Assembly: GCF_038051945.1 (NCBI RefSeq)
Contig: NZ_CP150302.1
Coordinates: forward strand, 5,766,001 to 5,830,000
Source: Paenibacillus sp. FSL H3-0469
GTDB lineage: Bacteria > Bacillota > Bacilli > Paenibacillales > Paenibacillaceae
Direction: 5' to 3'
Length of the DNA stretch: 64,000 nucleotides
Of the stretch, positions 17,772-26,313 are shown in pieces. The first letter of the stretch is position 1; every line of letters starts with the position of its first letter. The position numbers and the translations under genes are program-made. Under the pieces are notes generated by a model. It was given only the letters and a program-made list of their open reading frames with translations, was not told the DNA's origin and searched no databases.

Positions 17772-19202
17772 ATGAGGATATTTGCCGTTATCTTATGTCT
17801 TTTTATTGTGCAGCTTGCCATTATTACCGCTGCAGAATTTCGCCGTCCGCAGCGGGCGCTTGCCTGGATATGTATCACCTTCTGCTGCCCGCCGCTGGGC
17901 CTGCTGTTCTACTATTTCCTGGGACGCGATTACTGGCAGAGCCGGAAGCTTGGCAACCGGTGCGTCTCCCTGCTGCGGGAAATCCGTATTCATGTTACCG
18001 GCAAGATTCATAAGGTCAAGCAGGCGGAGGATACCGGCAACCCCGGATTTGAACACCGCTCAGAGCTGCTGCACCTGTTCGCTGGACTGGCGGACAGTCC
18101 GGTTACAAGCCACAACCGGTGTGAAGTGCTGTCCAGTGCACAGGCAGCGTATAAGTCCATGCTGGAGGTGATGGAAGGTGCGCAGGAGCACATCCATATG
18201 GAATTTTATATTTTCCGGGAGGACGGCATCGGCCGGCAGTTCCAGGAGCTGATGATCCGCAAGGTACGCCAGGGGGTGAGGGTGCGCCTGCTGTGCGATG
18301 GACTGGGCAGCCATAAACTAAGCAGGGGCTTTGTGAATACACTGAAGAACGCGGGAGTGCAGGTCTATTTTTTTCTGCCTCCGCTGACTGCACTGCCGGA
18401 CCGCCGCTTCAACTACCGCAATCACCGGAAGATTCTGGTGGTGGACGGACTGACCGGATTCACCGGAGGCATGAACATAGGCGATGATTACCTGGGCAAA
18501 AATCCGGAAATGGGCTACTGGCGGGATACGCATCTGCGCCTTGAAGGGGATGCCGTCTATCAGCTGCAGTATGTGTTTCTCAAGGACTGGCGGCTGGCGG
18601 CTGGTGATATTATCAGTCATCCGCGCTTCTTCCCGGATCATAGCTGTAGCGGAAGGGATGCCGTGCAGATTGTCGCCAGCGGCCCGGATGCGGCCATAGA
18701 TGCCACCCAGGAGATGTATTTCGCTTCTATCTGCGCCGCAAGGCAGCGGATCTGGCTGACCTCGCCGTATTTCATTCCCGACCCTTCGATAAGCAGGGCG
18801 CTGAAGAATGCGGTCCTTAGCGGGGTGGATGTCAGGATCATCATCCCGGCGAAACCGGATAATAAGCTGGTCTATTATGCCACGCTGTCGTATCTGGAGA
18901 ATCTGCAGGACGCCGGTGTGAAATTTTACCGTTATACCAAGGGGTTCATGCATGCCAAGGTCATGATTATTGACAGTCTGCTGGCTACGGTCGGCAGTGC
19001 CAATCTGGACATGCGCAGCTTCTATTCCAACTTTGAGCTGACGGCGGTGCTGCTCCGGCCGGAGATTATTACAGAGCTGGCTGAGGACTTCAGCAGAGAC
19101 CTGGAGCAGAGTGAATTCATTGATCCGAAAAAGTTCCGGGAGCGCGGCCGTAATGTCAAACGCATAGAAAGTCTGTGTCAGCTCTTATCCCCGCTATTAT
19201 GA
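17772..19202 (+). CDS. cls: Cardiolipin synthase
   Basis: A 476-residue membrane enzyme that joins two phosphatidylglycerols to make cardiolipin and glycerol. Two N-terminal membrane helices (residues 1-22 and about 32-52) are followed by two phospholipase D motifs: HRKILVVDGLTGFTGGMNIG near residue 217 and HAKVMIIDSLLATVGSANLD near residue 393, each with HxKx4D. Size and order are those of bacterial ClsA-type enzymes. The open frame starts 18 bases earlier, but ATG 17772 lies six bases after CAGGAGG. The 277-bp gap to the divergent M23 gene contains a small hairpin, AACCTG...CAGGTT, and nothing else recognised. Confidence 0.93.
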   Translation: MRIFAVILCLFIVQLAIITAAEFRRPQRALAWICITFCCPPLGLLFYYFLGRDYWQSRKLGNRCVSLLREIRIHVTGKIHKVKQAEDTGNPGFEHRSELLHLFAGLADSPVTSHNRCEVLSSAQAAYKSMLEVMEGAQEHIHMEFYIFREDGIGRQFQELMIRKVRQGVRVRLLCDGLGSHKLSRGFVNTLKNAGVQVYFFLPPLTALPDRRFNYRNHRKILVVDGLTGFTGGMNIGDDYLGKNPEMGYWRDTHLRLEGDAVYQLQYVFLKDWRLAAGDIISHPRFFPDHSCSGRDAVQIVASGPDAAIDATQEMYFASICAARQRIWLTSPYFIPDPSISRALKNAVLSGVDVRIIIPAKPDNKLVYYATLSYLENLQDAGVKFYRYTKGFMHAKVMIIDSLLATVGSANLDMRSFYSNFELTAVLLRPEIITELAEDFSRDLEQSEFIDPKKFRERGRNVKRIESLCQLLSPLL

Positions 19203-19273
19203 CAGAAAAGATGGCGGAAGCATCGATTATCGAAGGTTATATCAATTTACATGCGTTATTTGACCTTCCTTTA

Positions 19274-19282
19274 TGATATAAT
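19274..19282 (+). promoter_or_regulatory. Extended -10 promoter of the YitT gene
   Basis: TGATATAAT is an exact extended -10 (TGNTATAAT) about 90 bp before the yitT-type start. The only TTGAC hexamer nearby, at 19260, is too close to act as its -35, which fits with an extended -10 promoter. Confidence 0.5.
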
Positions 19283-19369
19283 GGAGATATAAGAAGAACA
19301 GGGGAGAAGGCACAACTGTACGTTCGCTTTCGTATGCTTCTTAGATACACTATTTATAGGGGGAGTTCT

Positions 19370-20278
19370 ATGACTGTAAGCCAACATATCTTTACGAGTG
19401 AAGAACAGAAGAAGCCGCAGAAGTCCGGAGTTTTTAAGACGGCAAGATTGGCCCAGCGGATTGTGATGATTGTCATCGGAGCGGCCATGATGTCTGTTGC
19501 GCTTGAGATTTTTCTTGTTCCCAATAAGTTGATTGATGGCGGAATCACCGGTATTTCCATTATGTTGTCCCATATTTTCAATATACCGCTCGGTATTCTA
19601 TTGACCCTGCTTAACCTGCCGTTCCTGGTTATCGGGTATAAGCAGATTGGTAAGACGTTTGCCTTATCTACTCTATTCGCTGTCATTGTAATGTCCATTG
19701 GTACCCAGTTGCTGCATCCTGTTCATCCTATTACAGTTGAGCCGCTGCTGGCAGCAGTATTCGGAGGGGTCATTCTCGGCGTTGGGGTTGGACTCGTTGT
19801 CCGTTATGGCGGATCACTTGATGGTACGGAGATTGTAGCCATTCTTGTATCCAAGAGGCTTCCGTTCTCTGTAGGGGAAGTTGTTATGTTCTTCAACCTG
19901 TTTATTCTGTCCGGCGCAGGCTTTGTGTTCGGCTGGAATAATGCGATGTTCTCCCTGATTGCGTATTACATTGCTTTCAAACTGATCGATATTACACTTG
20001 AAGGCTTGGACCAGTCCAAGTCGGTATGGATTATCAGCGATAAATTCCGTGATATCGGCGAAGCCCTGACGGAGCGTCTGGGGCGCGGAGTGACTTATCT
20101 TGATGGTGAAGGCGGATTCTCCGGCGATAACAAGAAAGTGATCTTTGTAGTCATCACCCGCTTGGAAGAAGCGAAGCTTAAGTCGATTGTCGAGGATTGG
20201 GATTCCGACGCGTTCATCGCGATCGGCAATATCCATGATGTCAAGGGCGGCCGCTTCAAGAAAAAAGCAATTCATTAG
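19370..20278 (+). CDS. YitT-family membrane protein (DUF161 + DUF2179)
   Basis: A 302-residue protein with five or six transmembrane helices in residues 30-200, including glycine-rich IDGGITGISIMLSHIFNIPLG and YGGSLDGTEIVAIL, both hallmark DUF161 segments. A soluble C-terminal DUF2179 domain near residues 215-295 follows (VTYLDGEGGFSG, VIFVVITRLE, AFIAIGNIHDVKGG). Many paralogues occur in Bacilli; their transport or sensing role is not established. ATG 19370 is chosen because of the GGGGGAG site seven bases before it; the frame upstream lacks one. Confidence 0.9.
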   Translation: MTVSQHIFTSEEQKKPQKSGVFKTARLAQRIVMIVIGAAMMSVALEIFLVPNKLIDGGITGISIMLSHIFNIPLGILLTLLNLPFLVIGYKQIGKTFALSTLFAVIVMSIGTQLLHPVHPITVEPLLAAVFGGVILGVGVGLVVRYGGSLDGTEIVAILVSKRLPFSVGEVVMFFNLFILSGAGFVFGWNNAMFSLIAYYIAFKLIDITLEGLDQSKSVWIISDKFRDIGEALTERLGRGVTYLDGEGGFSGDNKKVIFVVITRLEEAKLKSIVEDWDSDAFIAIGNIHDVKGGRFKKKAIH

Positions 20279-20420
20279 CATTAGCGTTACCAGCCCAGCC
20301 GCAACGCTTTCGAAGGAAGGTATATTTACGAACGACAGATTAATCCATACGGCGGTCTTGACTTGCTGCGCCGTATTCCCATATATAATACCTTTCGTCC
20401 TGATTGAGGAGGAAACCAGA

Positions 20421-20455
20421 TAAGCCCGCAGCCTGAGAAGGCATTTGCGGGCTTA
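20421..20455. terminator. Hairpin between convergent yitT-type and ligD-polymerase genes
   Basis: TAAGCCCGCA (20421-20430) pairs perfectly with TGCGGGCTTA (20446-20455). There is no strong T run on either side, and the hairpin overlaps the stop codon of the minus-strand gene, so termination strength is uncertain. Confidence 0.5.
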
Positions 20456-21349
20456 TTGCTGTCCTGAGGGCAGCTTGGCAATAATCGCTTCGACCGGCTG
20501 GGGAGGAACCTTGGCAATCAGATCTCCTAACCGGCTAAGCCGCTCCTCTATATTCAGCAGGTTGAAATCTGTAGGTTTGACGCCCCGTTCAACCTCCTCC
20601 CACAGGAGGGGAGTGGAGACGGTGGCCAGCGGCCGGGCGCGCGGGGTGTACGGGGCAGCGAGTGTTTTGCCGCCGTAATGCTGGAGATAATCGAAGTATA
20701 TTTTATCCCCGCGATGCTTCTTCAGGCGCTCCAGGGTGAAGAGATCGGGCCGCTTCTCGGTGACATAACGGCCTACGAAATGCCCGATCCGGCGCAGCTC
20801 ATCGAAGGTCACCCCCGGCTTAACCGGAACAATGATCTGCACTCCGGTGGCTCCCGAGGTTTTGGGAACGGAGTCCAGTCCGAGCGATTTCAGCACCTCC
20901 CCTACCACAGCGGCAGCTTCCATAATCCGCGGTTCGACCTCAAGCGAAGGGTCCAGATCAATCATCCATTCGCAGGGCAGCGTACTGCCGGCATAATGGA
21001 GGGAGGGATGGAATTCGAGCGCAGCCAGATTGCCCAGCCAGAGCAGCTCCGGCAGGCCCTGGAGCACAATATAGGTGATATCGTCCTGCACCGCCGTTCG
21101 GACGAATTCCGGCAACGGCTCCGGGGCGTTCTTCTGATAGAACGACATCCCGGGAACGCCATGGGGATAGCGGATCACCGTGAGCAGCCGGTCTTTGCAA
21201 TAGCGCAGCAAGTAAGGCGAGAGGGCCGCAAGCTTTTGCAGATAGATCTGCTTGGTGATGCCCATCTCGGGCCAGAGCGGTTTGTCGGGATTGGTGATGC
21301 TGATTTGCTGCCCGTCTACGGTAATGGTTCCTTTAGTGGCCGCTGGCAT
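20453..21349 (-). CDS. ligD: LigD polymerase/primase domain protein (NHEJ)
   Basis: A 298-residue stand-alone PolDom of the archaeo-eukaryotic primase fold, which fills gaps, preferably with ribonucleotides, during bacterial non-homologous end joining. Typical family sequences are ITNPDKPLWPE near residue 18, HGVPGMSFYQKN, LGNLAALEFHP, the metal-binding IDLDPS near residue 130, and the nucleotide-binding TSGATGVQIIVP. In Bacillus subtilis this domain is fused to the ligase; here it is separate, and the ligase and Ku genes follow about 2.2 kb away on the same strand, with a sigma factor pair inserted between. The start is ATG 21349, preceded by AAGGAGGGA. Confidence 0.9.
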   Translation of the reverse strand: MPAATKGTITVDGQQISITNPDKPLWPEMGITKQIYLQKLAALSPYLLRYCKDRLLTVIRYPHGVPGMSFYQKNAPEPLPEFVRTAVQDDITYIVLQGLPELLWLGNLAALEFHPSLHYAGSTLPCEWMIDLDPSLEVEPRIMEAAAVVGEVLKSLGLDSVPKTSGATGVQIIVPVKPGVTFDELRRIGHFVGRYVTEKRPDLFTLERLKKHRGDKIYFDYLQHYGGKTLAAPYTPRARPLATVSTPLLWEEVERGVKPTDFNLLNIEERLSRLGDLIAKVPPQPVEAIIAKLPSGQQ

Positions 21350-21530
21350 GGGACATCCCTCCTTAGCTTTCCCATTAACTTAAAATTTCAAGTTCAATCT
21401 ATATAGTATTTGCCTTACTTTAGTTTTTCAGTCGACCAGGGCAGTTCACTTTTTTTGCGTAAAATGTCCCTTTTGGCCCGGGCAGGTGCTTATAAGAGTG
21501 TTAGCTATAAGAGAGGAGCGTTTTACGATT

Positions 21531-22112
21531 TTGGATGAAATGGAACACCTCGTGGTTCAGGTGCAAAACGGCTACGTGGAGCAGTACGAGGGGATCGTTG
21601 AGGATGTTCAGCAGCCGATGTACCGTTATTGCAGCCGCCTGCTCGGCAGCGGGGCAGAGGCGGAGGACGCCGTGCAGGAGATTCTGGTCAAAGCGTATCA
21701 AAATATCGGTAAGTACCGCCCGCTGGTCAGCTTCTCTTCATGGCTGTATAAAATCGCTTATCATCATTGTCTGGCGGTTATCCGCCAGCGCCAGCGGCAG
21801 AGCCGGGTGATGATGCTGCTGCGGCCGCAGAAATACGCAGAAAGCCCGGAGCAGCGGATAGACCGCTTCCTGTTCGATGAACCGCTCGCTGTAGCGTTTG
21901 CCCGGCTGAAGGCGGAGGAGCGGAACCTGCTGGTATTGCGGATTTTTGAAGAGCTGAGCTTTGCAGAAATTGCCGTCATTCTGGGCAAGAATCAGGATGC
22001 GGTCAAAAAAAGATACCGGCGCACGATCATTAAGCTCACGGGCCTGCTGCAATCGCAAAGAGAGGGGGAGGAACAATGGACAAGCACATCGCTGCTGAAG
22101 AAAAAAGGATAA
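21531..22112 (+). CDS. ECF RNA polymerase sigma factor
   Basis: About 193 residues. Region 2 is seen in AEDAVQEILVKAYQNIGKYR and FSSWLYKIAYHHCLAVIR; region 4 in LLVLRIFEELSFAEIAVIL and the helix-turn-helix KNQDAVKKRYRRTIIKL. This matches extracytoplasmic-function sigma factors of the SigW/SigY kind. The frame is open from a GTG at 21486 without a ribosome site; GAGAGGAG at 21511 favours TTG 21531 (MDEMEHLVVQVQNG). The end overlaps the next gene by 37 bases, so the pair is translationally coupled and the next product is probably its regulator. The genes it controls cannot be read from the window. Confidence 0.85.
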   Translation: MDEMEHLVVQVQNGYVEQYEGIVEDVQQPMYRYCSRLLGSGAEAEDAVQEILVKAYQNIGKYRPLVSFSSWLYKIAYHHCLAVIRQRQRQSRVMMLLRPQKYAESPEQRIDRFLFDEPLAVAFARLKAEERNLLVLRIFEELSFAEIAVILGKNQDAVKKRYRRTIIKLTGLLQSQREGEEQWTSTSLLKKKG

Positions 22113-23260
22113 GACGAATGGGTAACGGTGAAGCTCTGGGTAGCATTGATGTTAAATCATCCGTTATGGAGCGGGTACGGGTCATCCATGCCCAGCAGAT
22201 TACAGCACAGGACGATACGCTGGCTTCCCAGGAACAACCGGTGTCCGGAATGGATGCGCAGACACCTGTAATGACCAGGCAGCCAATACTTTCGCTGCGG
22301 CCTGCGGTAAAGCGGGGCAGAAGGCTGGCCGCCGGGCTCTGCGCAGTTGCGTTGCTGGGACTGGCTGGATTCAGCGTTCTCCGCCATGTGACGGACCAGG
22401 AAACTACGGTGAAGGCGCAGCAACCGGACTTTGCGGTCATCCGGCAGACGGAGGGGCAGCCACTGGCCTTGAAGGACAACAGCGGCAGAGTTGTGGCGCA
22501 GGTGAAGAGGGCTGAACCGAAGGTCTATACGCCTTACATTGGCTCTAGCTCTGCCCGGGAACGTTACTTTAAGCTAAGTGAACAATATGAACGGCAGGCG
22601 CAAGCGGGCTTACAGCCGGGAGAGACAGCAGCTTATTATGTCAATGACAGTGAATTAATTACACTCATGAACGGGCTGGGGTATGGGAAACCGCTATTTT
22701 TCACAAGCAGAACGATTACGTATACCAGCTACACACAGTTGTCAGCAGCCCGGGAGCAAACGGGCAAGTGGAGCTTTGCACTGCCGCCTGAGAGTATTGG
22801 CCAACTCCGGTTTGCAGAAGGCAGACTGTTCACAAAAGTTCCTTCTTCATTTGCTTCAGAGTACGGGGTGATTCTGGAGGCGCTGAAGGCCAAAACAGAT
22901 GCCGCCCAGGACGGGAATCCGTTAGCTGTAACCATATGGCCCTTAGAGGATATTGCGAGAGCCGAGGCGGTCTATCGGGATGGAAGAAATCAGCTTGCTC
23001 TTCAGATATCCTGGGACAGTACAGTAACAACCGGTCCTTCGCAAATTCACGTATCTCCCGGCCAAACGGCTGAACTATGGACCTACGAGGATAAGGAGCT
23101 GCTGTTCATTTCAGGTGCCGAGAACAACGCGGGTTCAGTAAGCAGACTGTATTGGTATGACAGCGCCTATGGAGGACTTGCTTGGATGACGGACCCGCCG
23201 AACCAGCGGCTGACCCGGGAACAATGGGAGACCATTGCCGCCGGGATGGTACAGTATTGA
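22076..23260 (+). CDS. Single-pass membrane protein, probable anti-sigma factor
   Basis: A 394-residue protein with a charged cytoplasmic N-terminus of about 85 residues, one transmembrane helix near residues 87-106 (LAAGLCAVALLGLAGFSVL), and an outer domain of about 285 residues with no family that I recognise with certainty. The end, LTREQWETIAAGMVQY, resembles the end of DUF4367-type anti-sigma outer domains. No zinc-binding HxxxCxxC motif is visible, so it is not a ZAS-type factor. Start ATG 22076 has GAGAGGGGGAGG in front and lies inside the sigma gene. Gene order and topology support an anti-sigma role; this is inference. Confidence 0.7.
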   Translation: MDKHIAAEEKRIRRMGNGEALGSIDVKSSVMERVRVIHAQQITAQDDTLASQEQPVSGMDAQTPVMTRQPILSLRPAVKRGRRLAAGLCAVALLGLAGFSVLRHVTDQETTVKAQQPDFAVIRQTEGQPLALKDNSGRVVAQVKRAEPKVYTPYIGSSSARERYFKLSEQYERQAQAGLQPGETAAYYVNDSELITLMNGLGYGKPLFFTSRTITYTSYTQLSAAREQTGKWSFALPPESIGQLRFAEGRLFTKVPSSFASEYGVILEALKAKTDAAQDGNPLAVTIWPLEDIARAEAVYRDGRNQLALQISWDSTVTTGPSQIHVSPGQTAELWTYEDKELLFISGAENNAGSVSRLYWYDSAYGGLAWMTDPPNQRLTREQWETIAAGMVQY

Positions 23261-23369
23261 GGGAATCAGTGCGCAGATCAAAGGTGTTCCAGAAGCCTCA
23301 AAGGCAAAGGGACATCTTTTTTGTGCGAAAAACCGACCACAATCGGCCACGTGTAGGCGTGCGCGCCAA

Positions 23370-23582
23370 ATGTTATTACCGGGGGACAAGGATGAACAGG
23401 TGCAGGTTAACGGGCAGGAGATATTGTTCACCTCGTTCGGGCCGCATCATGACAAGTTGAAATCTCAATTGCAGTGGAGCAGTGCTAACGGCAGCAGGGA
23501 GTACACATTGACGGATACCAGGAACATTGTGCAGAGTAAAACTGAACTGCTGAAGATTGCCGGAAGTCTCATTCCGCAATAG
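23370..23582 (+). pseudogene. Fragment resembling the C-terminus of a DUF4367-type protein
   Basis: The frame reads VQVNGQEILFTSFGP, then LQWSSANGSREYTL, and ends SKTELLKIAGSLIPQ, the pattern seen at the C-terminus of DUF4367 outer domains of sigma/anti-sigma systems. No ribosome site precedes it and no N-terminal part is found; the 110 bp between it and the anti-sigma gene read as out-of-frame debris. It is probably what is left of a second anti-sigma-like gene, or a C-terminal part lost from the upstream gene by frameshift. Confidence 0.5.
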
Positions 23583-23586
23583 ACAG

Positions 23587-24585
23587 CTAGAACCCCCTCT
23601 GGCTTAAGGAACAAGAGTGTGCGGGCAGATCGACCTGAGCCTGAATCACGGGCTGGCGGAAGGTGCCGGAGGGATTCCATTCCAGGTAATGCAGCTTAAA
23701 CACCAGCTCAGGCTTAATCCAAACGGAGCCTGAGCTTCGCTGCGGAAGTGCAGCAAACGGCATATGCTCTGTGACAAGTTCCGGAATTCTTGCGGTCAGC
23801 GTCCGCCAGTCCTGGACGGTCATTCTGCCCGCCCCGGCATGCCCGATATAATGCAACTCCCCGGCATCATCATACAGGCCGAAGAGCAGTGCATTCACGA
23901 TGCCGTCACGGAAGGTGACGCCCCCGGCGACAGCAGTGACATCAGAGATGATCTTGAGTTTCTGCCAGCGTTTGTCCTTGCCGCCCGGCACATAAGTGCT
24001 GTCCAGATCCTTGCAGACGATCCCCTCCAGACTCCCCTGCCGCGCCGCAGCGAGGAGCTGGGCGGGGTCAGGGTAGCTCGGCACCTGCTGTACATGGGGA
24101 TGGGGAAGCAGTCTCTCCTTCAGTATCTCCTGCCGCCTGCCAAGCGGTTCGTCCAGCAGCCAGATGCCGTCACAGTATAGCATATCAAAAACCATATACA
24201 ACACCGGAACCTGCGGCTGCACTGCCCGGATCGCCGATTCGTTCTTCAGGCTGTCCCGCCGCATAACCTCATGGAAGGAGGGCTTGCCGCCGCTGAGCGC
24301 AATGACCTCGCCATCCAGAATGAAGGAGCCGGCCCGGCAATAGCTCTCTGATCCGGCCAGCTCGGGATACTGGAGGGTGCGCCGGTTGCCCCGGCGGTTA
24401 ATCAGTTCGGCATGGCTCCCGTCGTAATAGGAGATCATCCGCACGCCGTCCCATTTGATCTGGGCGATCCACTGTGCTCCACTTGGAAGCACAGAGGCCA
24501 GCACAGGCTCAAACGGAGTGACGGGCTGAAGCTGAAGGGAACCGGCGGGCCTTGCAGCAGGTGCAGGAGTCCGTCCCCTAGGCAC
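23587..24585 (-). CDS. ligD: ATP-dependent DNA ligase (LigD ligase domain)
   Basis: About 332 residues. The adenylation motif KxDG is in AQIKWDGVRM near residue 57 of the longer frame, followed by NRRGNRR, FILDGEVIAL and the EGIVCKDLDS and WQKLKI motifs of the nucleotidyltransferase domain; an OB domain fills the C-terminal third. This is the nick-sealing component of bacterial NHEJ, here separate from the polymerase domain. The frame is open to a TTG at 24630 inside the Ku gene; a GTG at 24585, six bases after AAGG and overlapping the Ku stop, is the more economical start. The N-terminal 25 residues are Arg/Pro/Ala-rich and variable either way. It is in one operon with ku. Confidence 0.88.
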   Translation of the reverse strand: MPRGRTPAPAARPAGSLQLQPVTPFEPVLASVLPSGAQWIAQIKWDGVRMISYYDGSHAELINRRGNRRTLQYPELAGSESYCRAGSFILDGEVIALSGGKPSFHEVMRRDSLKNESAIRAVQPQVPVLYMVFDMLYCDGIWLLDEPLGRRQEILKERLLPHPHVQQVPSYPDPAQLLAAARQGSLEGIVCKDLDSTYVPGGKDKRWQKLKIISDVTAVAGGVTFRDGIVNALLFGLYDDAGELHYIGHAGAGRMTVQDWRTLTARIPELVTEHMPFAALPQRSSGSVWIKPELVFKLHYLEWNPSGTFRQPVIQAQVDLPAHSCSLSQRGF

Positions 24586-25558
24586 CGGTGACCTTGCTCT
24601 TCGCGCTTCTGCGCTTCGGCTTCGGGGCAATCACCGGAATCGGTCCGGTGGCATCATCTACAACCGGAGCGGCAGTTGTATCGGTTGAAGTCGCGGCGGC
24701 AGCGGCCTTGGCCGGACGTTTCTTCGCACCGGCAGCAGTCCTCGGCTTAGCCCCGCTGCCTCCTTTGGCGGGCCCGGGATCGGAAGGAATATGCTGCACA
24801 GCCTCGATACTGGCCTGCAGTGCGGCCATTAGATCGATGACATTGTTCTCCTGGCGGGCCGGAGCAATATGGAACTCCTCTCCTGCAATCTTATGCGTAA
24901 TCAGATCAAGCATCCGCTGGCGGTAATCATCGGTATATTTGGCAGGCTCGAACGGGGTGGACAGCTGTGAGATCAGCAGCTTGGCCATATCCAGCTCTTT
25001 GTCGTTCACACTTCCCGGCTCCGGCAGGCCCGGGACCTGCGATACGGGACGGACCTCGTCCGGGTAATAGATCGTCTCAATCGCCAGACAGTCCGCCAGG
25101 ACGCGGATGGCGGCCAGACTGCTTTTGGAGCGGATAGAGATCTTGGCAATACCGATCTTTCCGGTCTGACGCATAGCCTCCATCAGTAGACGGTAGGCAT
25201 TGGCGCCTGCCTGATCGGGCGATAAATAGTAGGTCTTCTGGAAATAAATCGGGTCAATCTCCGTCAAATCCACGAAATCGAGGATGGTGATGCTCTTGCT
25301 GCTCTCCTCGCTTAGCTGATCCAGCTCCTCCTTGTCGAACAGGACAAACTTGCCCTTCTCATATTCGTACCCCTTGCCGATCTCCTCCCAGGTGACCTCC
25401 TTGTCACAGACAGGACATTTACGTACATAAGACAGCGGACTGCCGCATTCTTTGTGGATGTAGCGCAGCGAGATGTCTTTATCCTCCGTAGCGGAGAACA
25501 TCTTGACCGGAACATGCACAAGCCCGAAGCTGATGGCTCCTTTCCAAACGGTATGCAT
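24578..25558 (-). CDS. ku: Ku protein, non-homologous end joining
   Basis: A 326-residue homodimeric DNA-end-binding protein. The N-terminus MHTVWKGAISFGLVHVPVKM is diagnostic for bacterial Ku. It also has a Cys-containing CGSPLSYVRKCPVCDKEV segment and the core LDFVDLTEIDPIYFQKTYYLSP. After residue 260 the chain becomes a long Ala/Lys/Pro-rich basic tail, as in Ku proteins of several soil bacteria, where such tails bind DNA. It recruits LigD to double-strand breaks. AGGAGGCG sets the start. It is the first gene of the minus-strand ku-ligase operon and is divergent from a small gene pair ending in sspH. Confidence 0.95.
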   Translation of the reverse strand: MHTVWKGAISFGLVHVPVKMFSATEDKDISLRYIHKECGSPLSYVRKCPVCDKEVTWEEIGKGYEYEKGKFVLFDKEELDQLSEESSKSITILDFVDLTEIDPIYFQKTYYLSPDQAGANAYRLLMEAMRQTGKIGIAKISIRSKSSLAAIRVLADCLAIETIYYPDEVRPVSQVPGLPEPGSVNDKELDMAKLLISQLSTPFEPAKYTDDYRQRMLDLITHKIAGEEFHIAPARQENNVIDLMAALQASIEAVQHIPSDPGPAKGGSGAKPRTAAGAKKRPAKAAAAATSTDTTAAPVVDDATGPIPVIAPKPKRRSAKSKVTGA

Positions 25559-25699
25559 GAGAATCGCCTCCTGATGGGATGTGTTATGGCTTAGTATGGG
25601 GCGTCAAGGCTTTTTCTAGCCGGATGCATTATTTGAGAGTCATGGGAAAAAATAAGGCTGCTGAGCTTGCACAGACCCATAGCGAGAAGAGGAGGCAAT

Positions 25700-25882
25700 A
25701 TGGACAAGGAATATTATCACTGGAGCGATGCCCTATCGGAGCAGGACATTCCGGCAGAGGCGGTCAATTGGGACAATATTATTGCGGGTCCGGAGGATGC
25801 GGGACTGGATGAGGACGCAGCACTGCTGGATGCTGATGCAACCATTGGGGAGCTTCCGGCGGAAGATGACGACGAAGAATAG
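25700..25882 (+). CDS. Small acidic protein of unknown function, co-transcribed with sspH
   Basis: A 60-residue, very acidic protein without Cys or membrane segment; it ends in AEDDDEE and has DEDAALLDADATIGEL before it. I do not recognise a family. AGGAGG stands six bases before ATG 25700, a strong ribosome site, and the stop lies 14 bp before sspH, so the two form an operon. That context suggests a spore or late-sporulation protein. The longer frame from 25667 has no ribosome site. Confidence 0.7.
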   Translation: MDKEYYHWSDALSEQDIPAEAVNWDNIIAGPEDAGLDEDAALLDADATIGELPAEDDDEE

Positions 25883-25896
25883 GAGGCTAGAAAAGA

Positions 25897-26082
25897 ATGG
25901 ATATAACACGTGCGCAGGATATTTACGCTTCCAAGGACAAAATCGCGGTGCATCTTGATGGAGAACCAGTGTGGATTGAGCATGTTGATTCCGCTAACGG
26001 CATGGCAACGGTTCAGGTAGGCTCCCGGCCGGCGAATACGCAGACTGTTGGTGTTGAGCGGCTGGAGGAGCAGGGGAAGTAG
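25897..26082 (+). CDS. sspH: H-type small acid-soluble spore protein
   Basis: A 61-residue protein matching the SspH family along its whole length: start MDITRAQDIYASKDKIAVHL, then GEPVWIEHVDSANGMATVQV and TQTVGVERLEE. H-type SASPs are minor proteins of the spore core made late in the forespore, usually under sigma-G. GAATAGGAGGC, overlapping the stop of the previous gene, is the ribosome site. A strong terminator follows. I could not identify a clear forespore promoter before the pair. Confidence 0.92.
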   Translation: MDITRAQDIYASKDKIAVHLDGEPVWIEHVDSANGMATVQVGSRPANTQTVGVERLEEQGK

Positions 26083-26111
26083 CGGGAGCGTAAAAGTAAC
26101 TCAGCATTGGG

Positions 26112-26159
26112 GCAGGACCTTATTGGCGGTATTATTAACGCCAATAAGTCCTGCTTTTT
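26112..26159 (+). terminator. Terminator of the sspH operon
   Basis: GCAGGAC plus TTATTGGCG (26112-26128, one bulged C) pairs with CGCCAATAA plus GTCCTGC (26139-26154), followed by five T. Confidence 0.93.
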
Positions 26160-26165
26160 CTCGCT

Positions 26166-26205
26166 GAAACGGTACCGTCCTCTAAAAGGACGGCAAAGCC
26201 GTTTC
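26166..26205. other. Two-tier hairpin element
   Basis: An outer stem GAAACGG (26166-26172) with CCGTTTC (26199-26205) encloses an inner stem CCGTCCT (26175-26181) with AGGACGG (26187-26193). It directly follows the sspH terminator. A similar GCCAAGCCGTTTCCACTGG tail occurs at 13547-13565 beside the other repeat array, so it may belong to a dispersed repeat family. Confidence 0.45.
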
Positions 26206-26313
26206 CACTTGGTGTGTTGGTTGTTGGCTGATCCTCTAGCTGGTGCATGGAGCTCTATAGGCTAGTTTTAGGCGGTGGCGGTAAGCGGAAAGAGGAACAT
26301 TAGTCGGGAAGGT

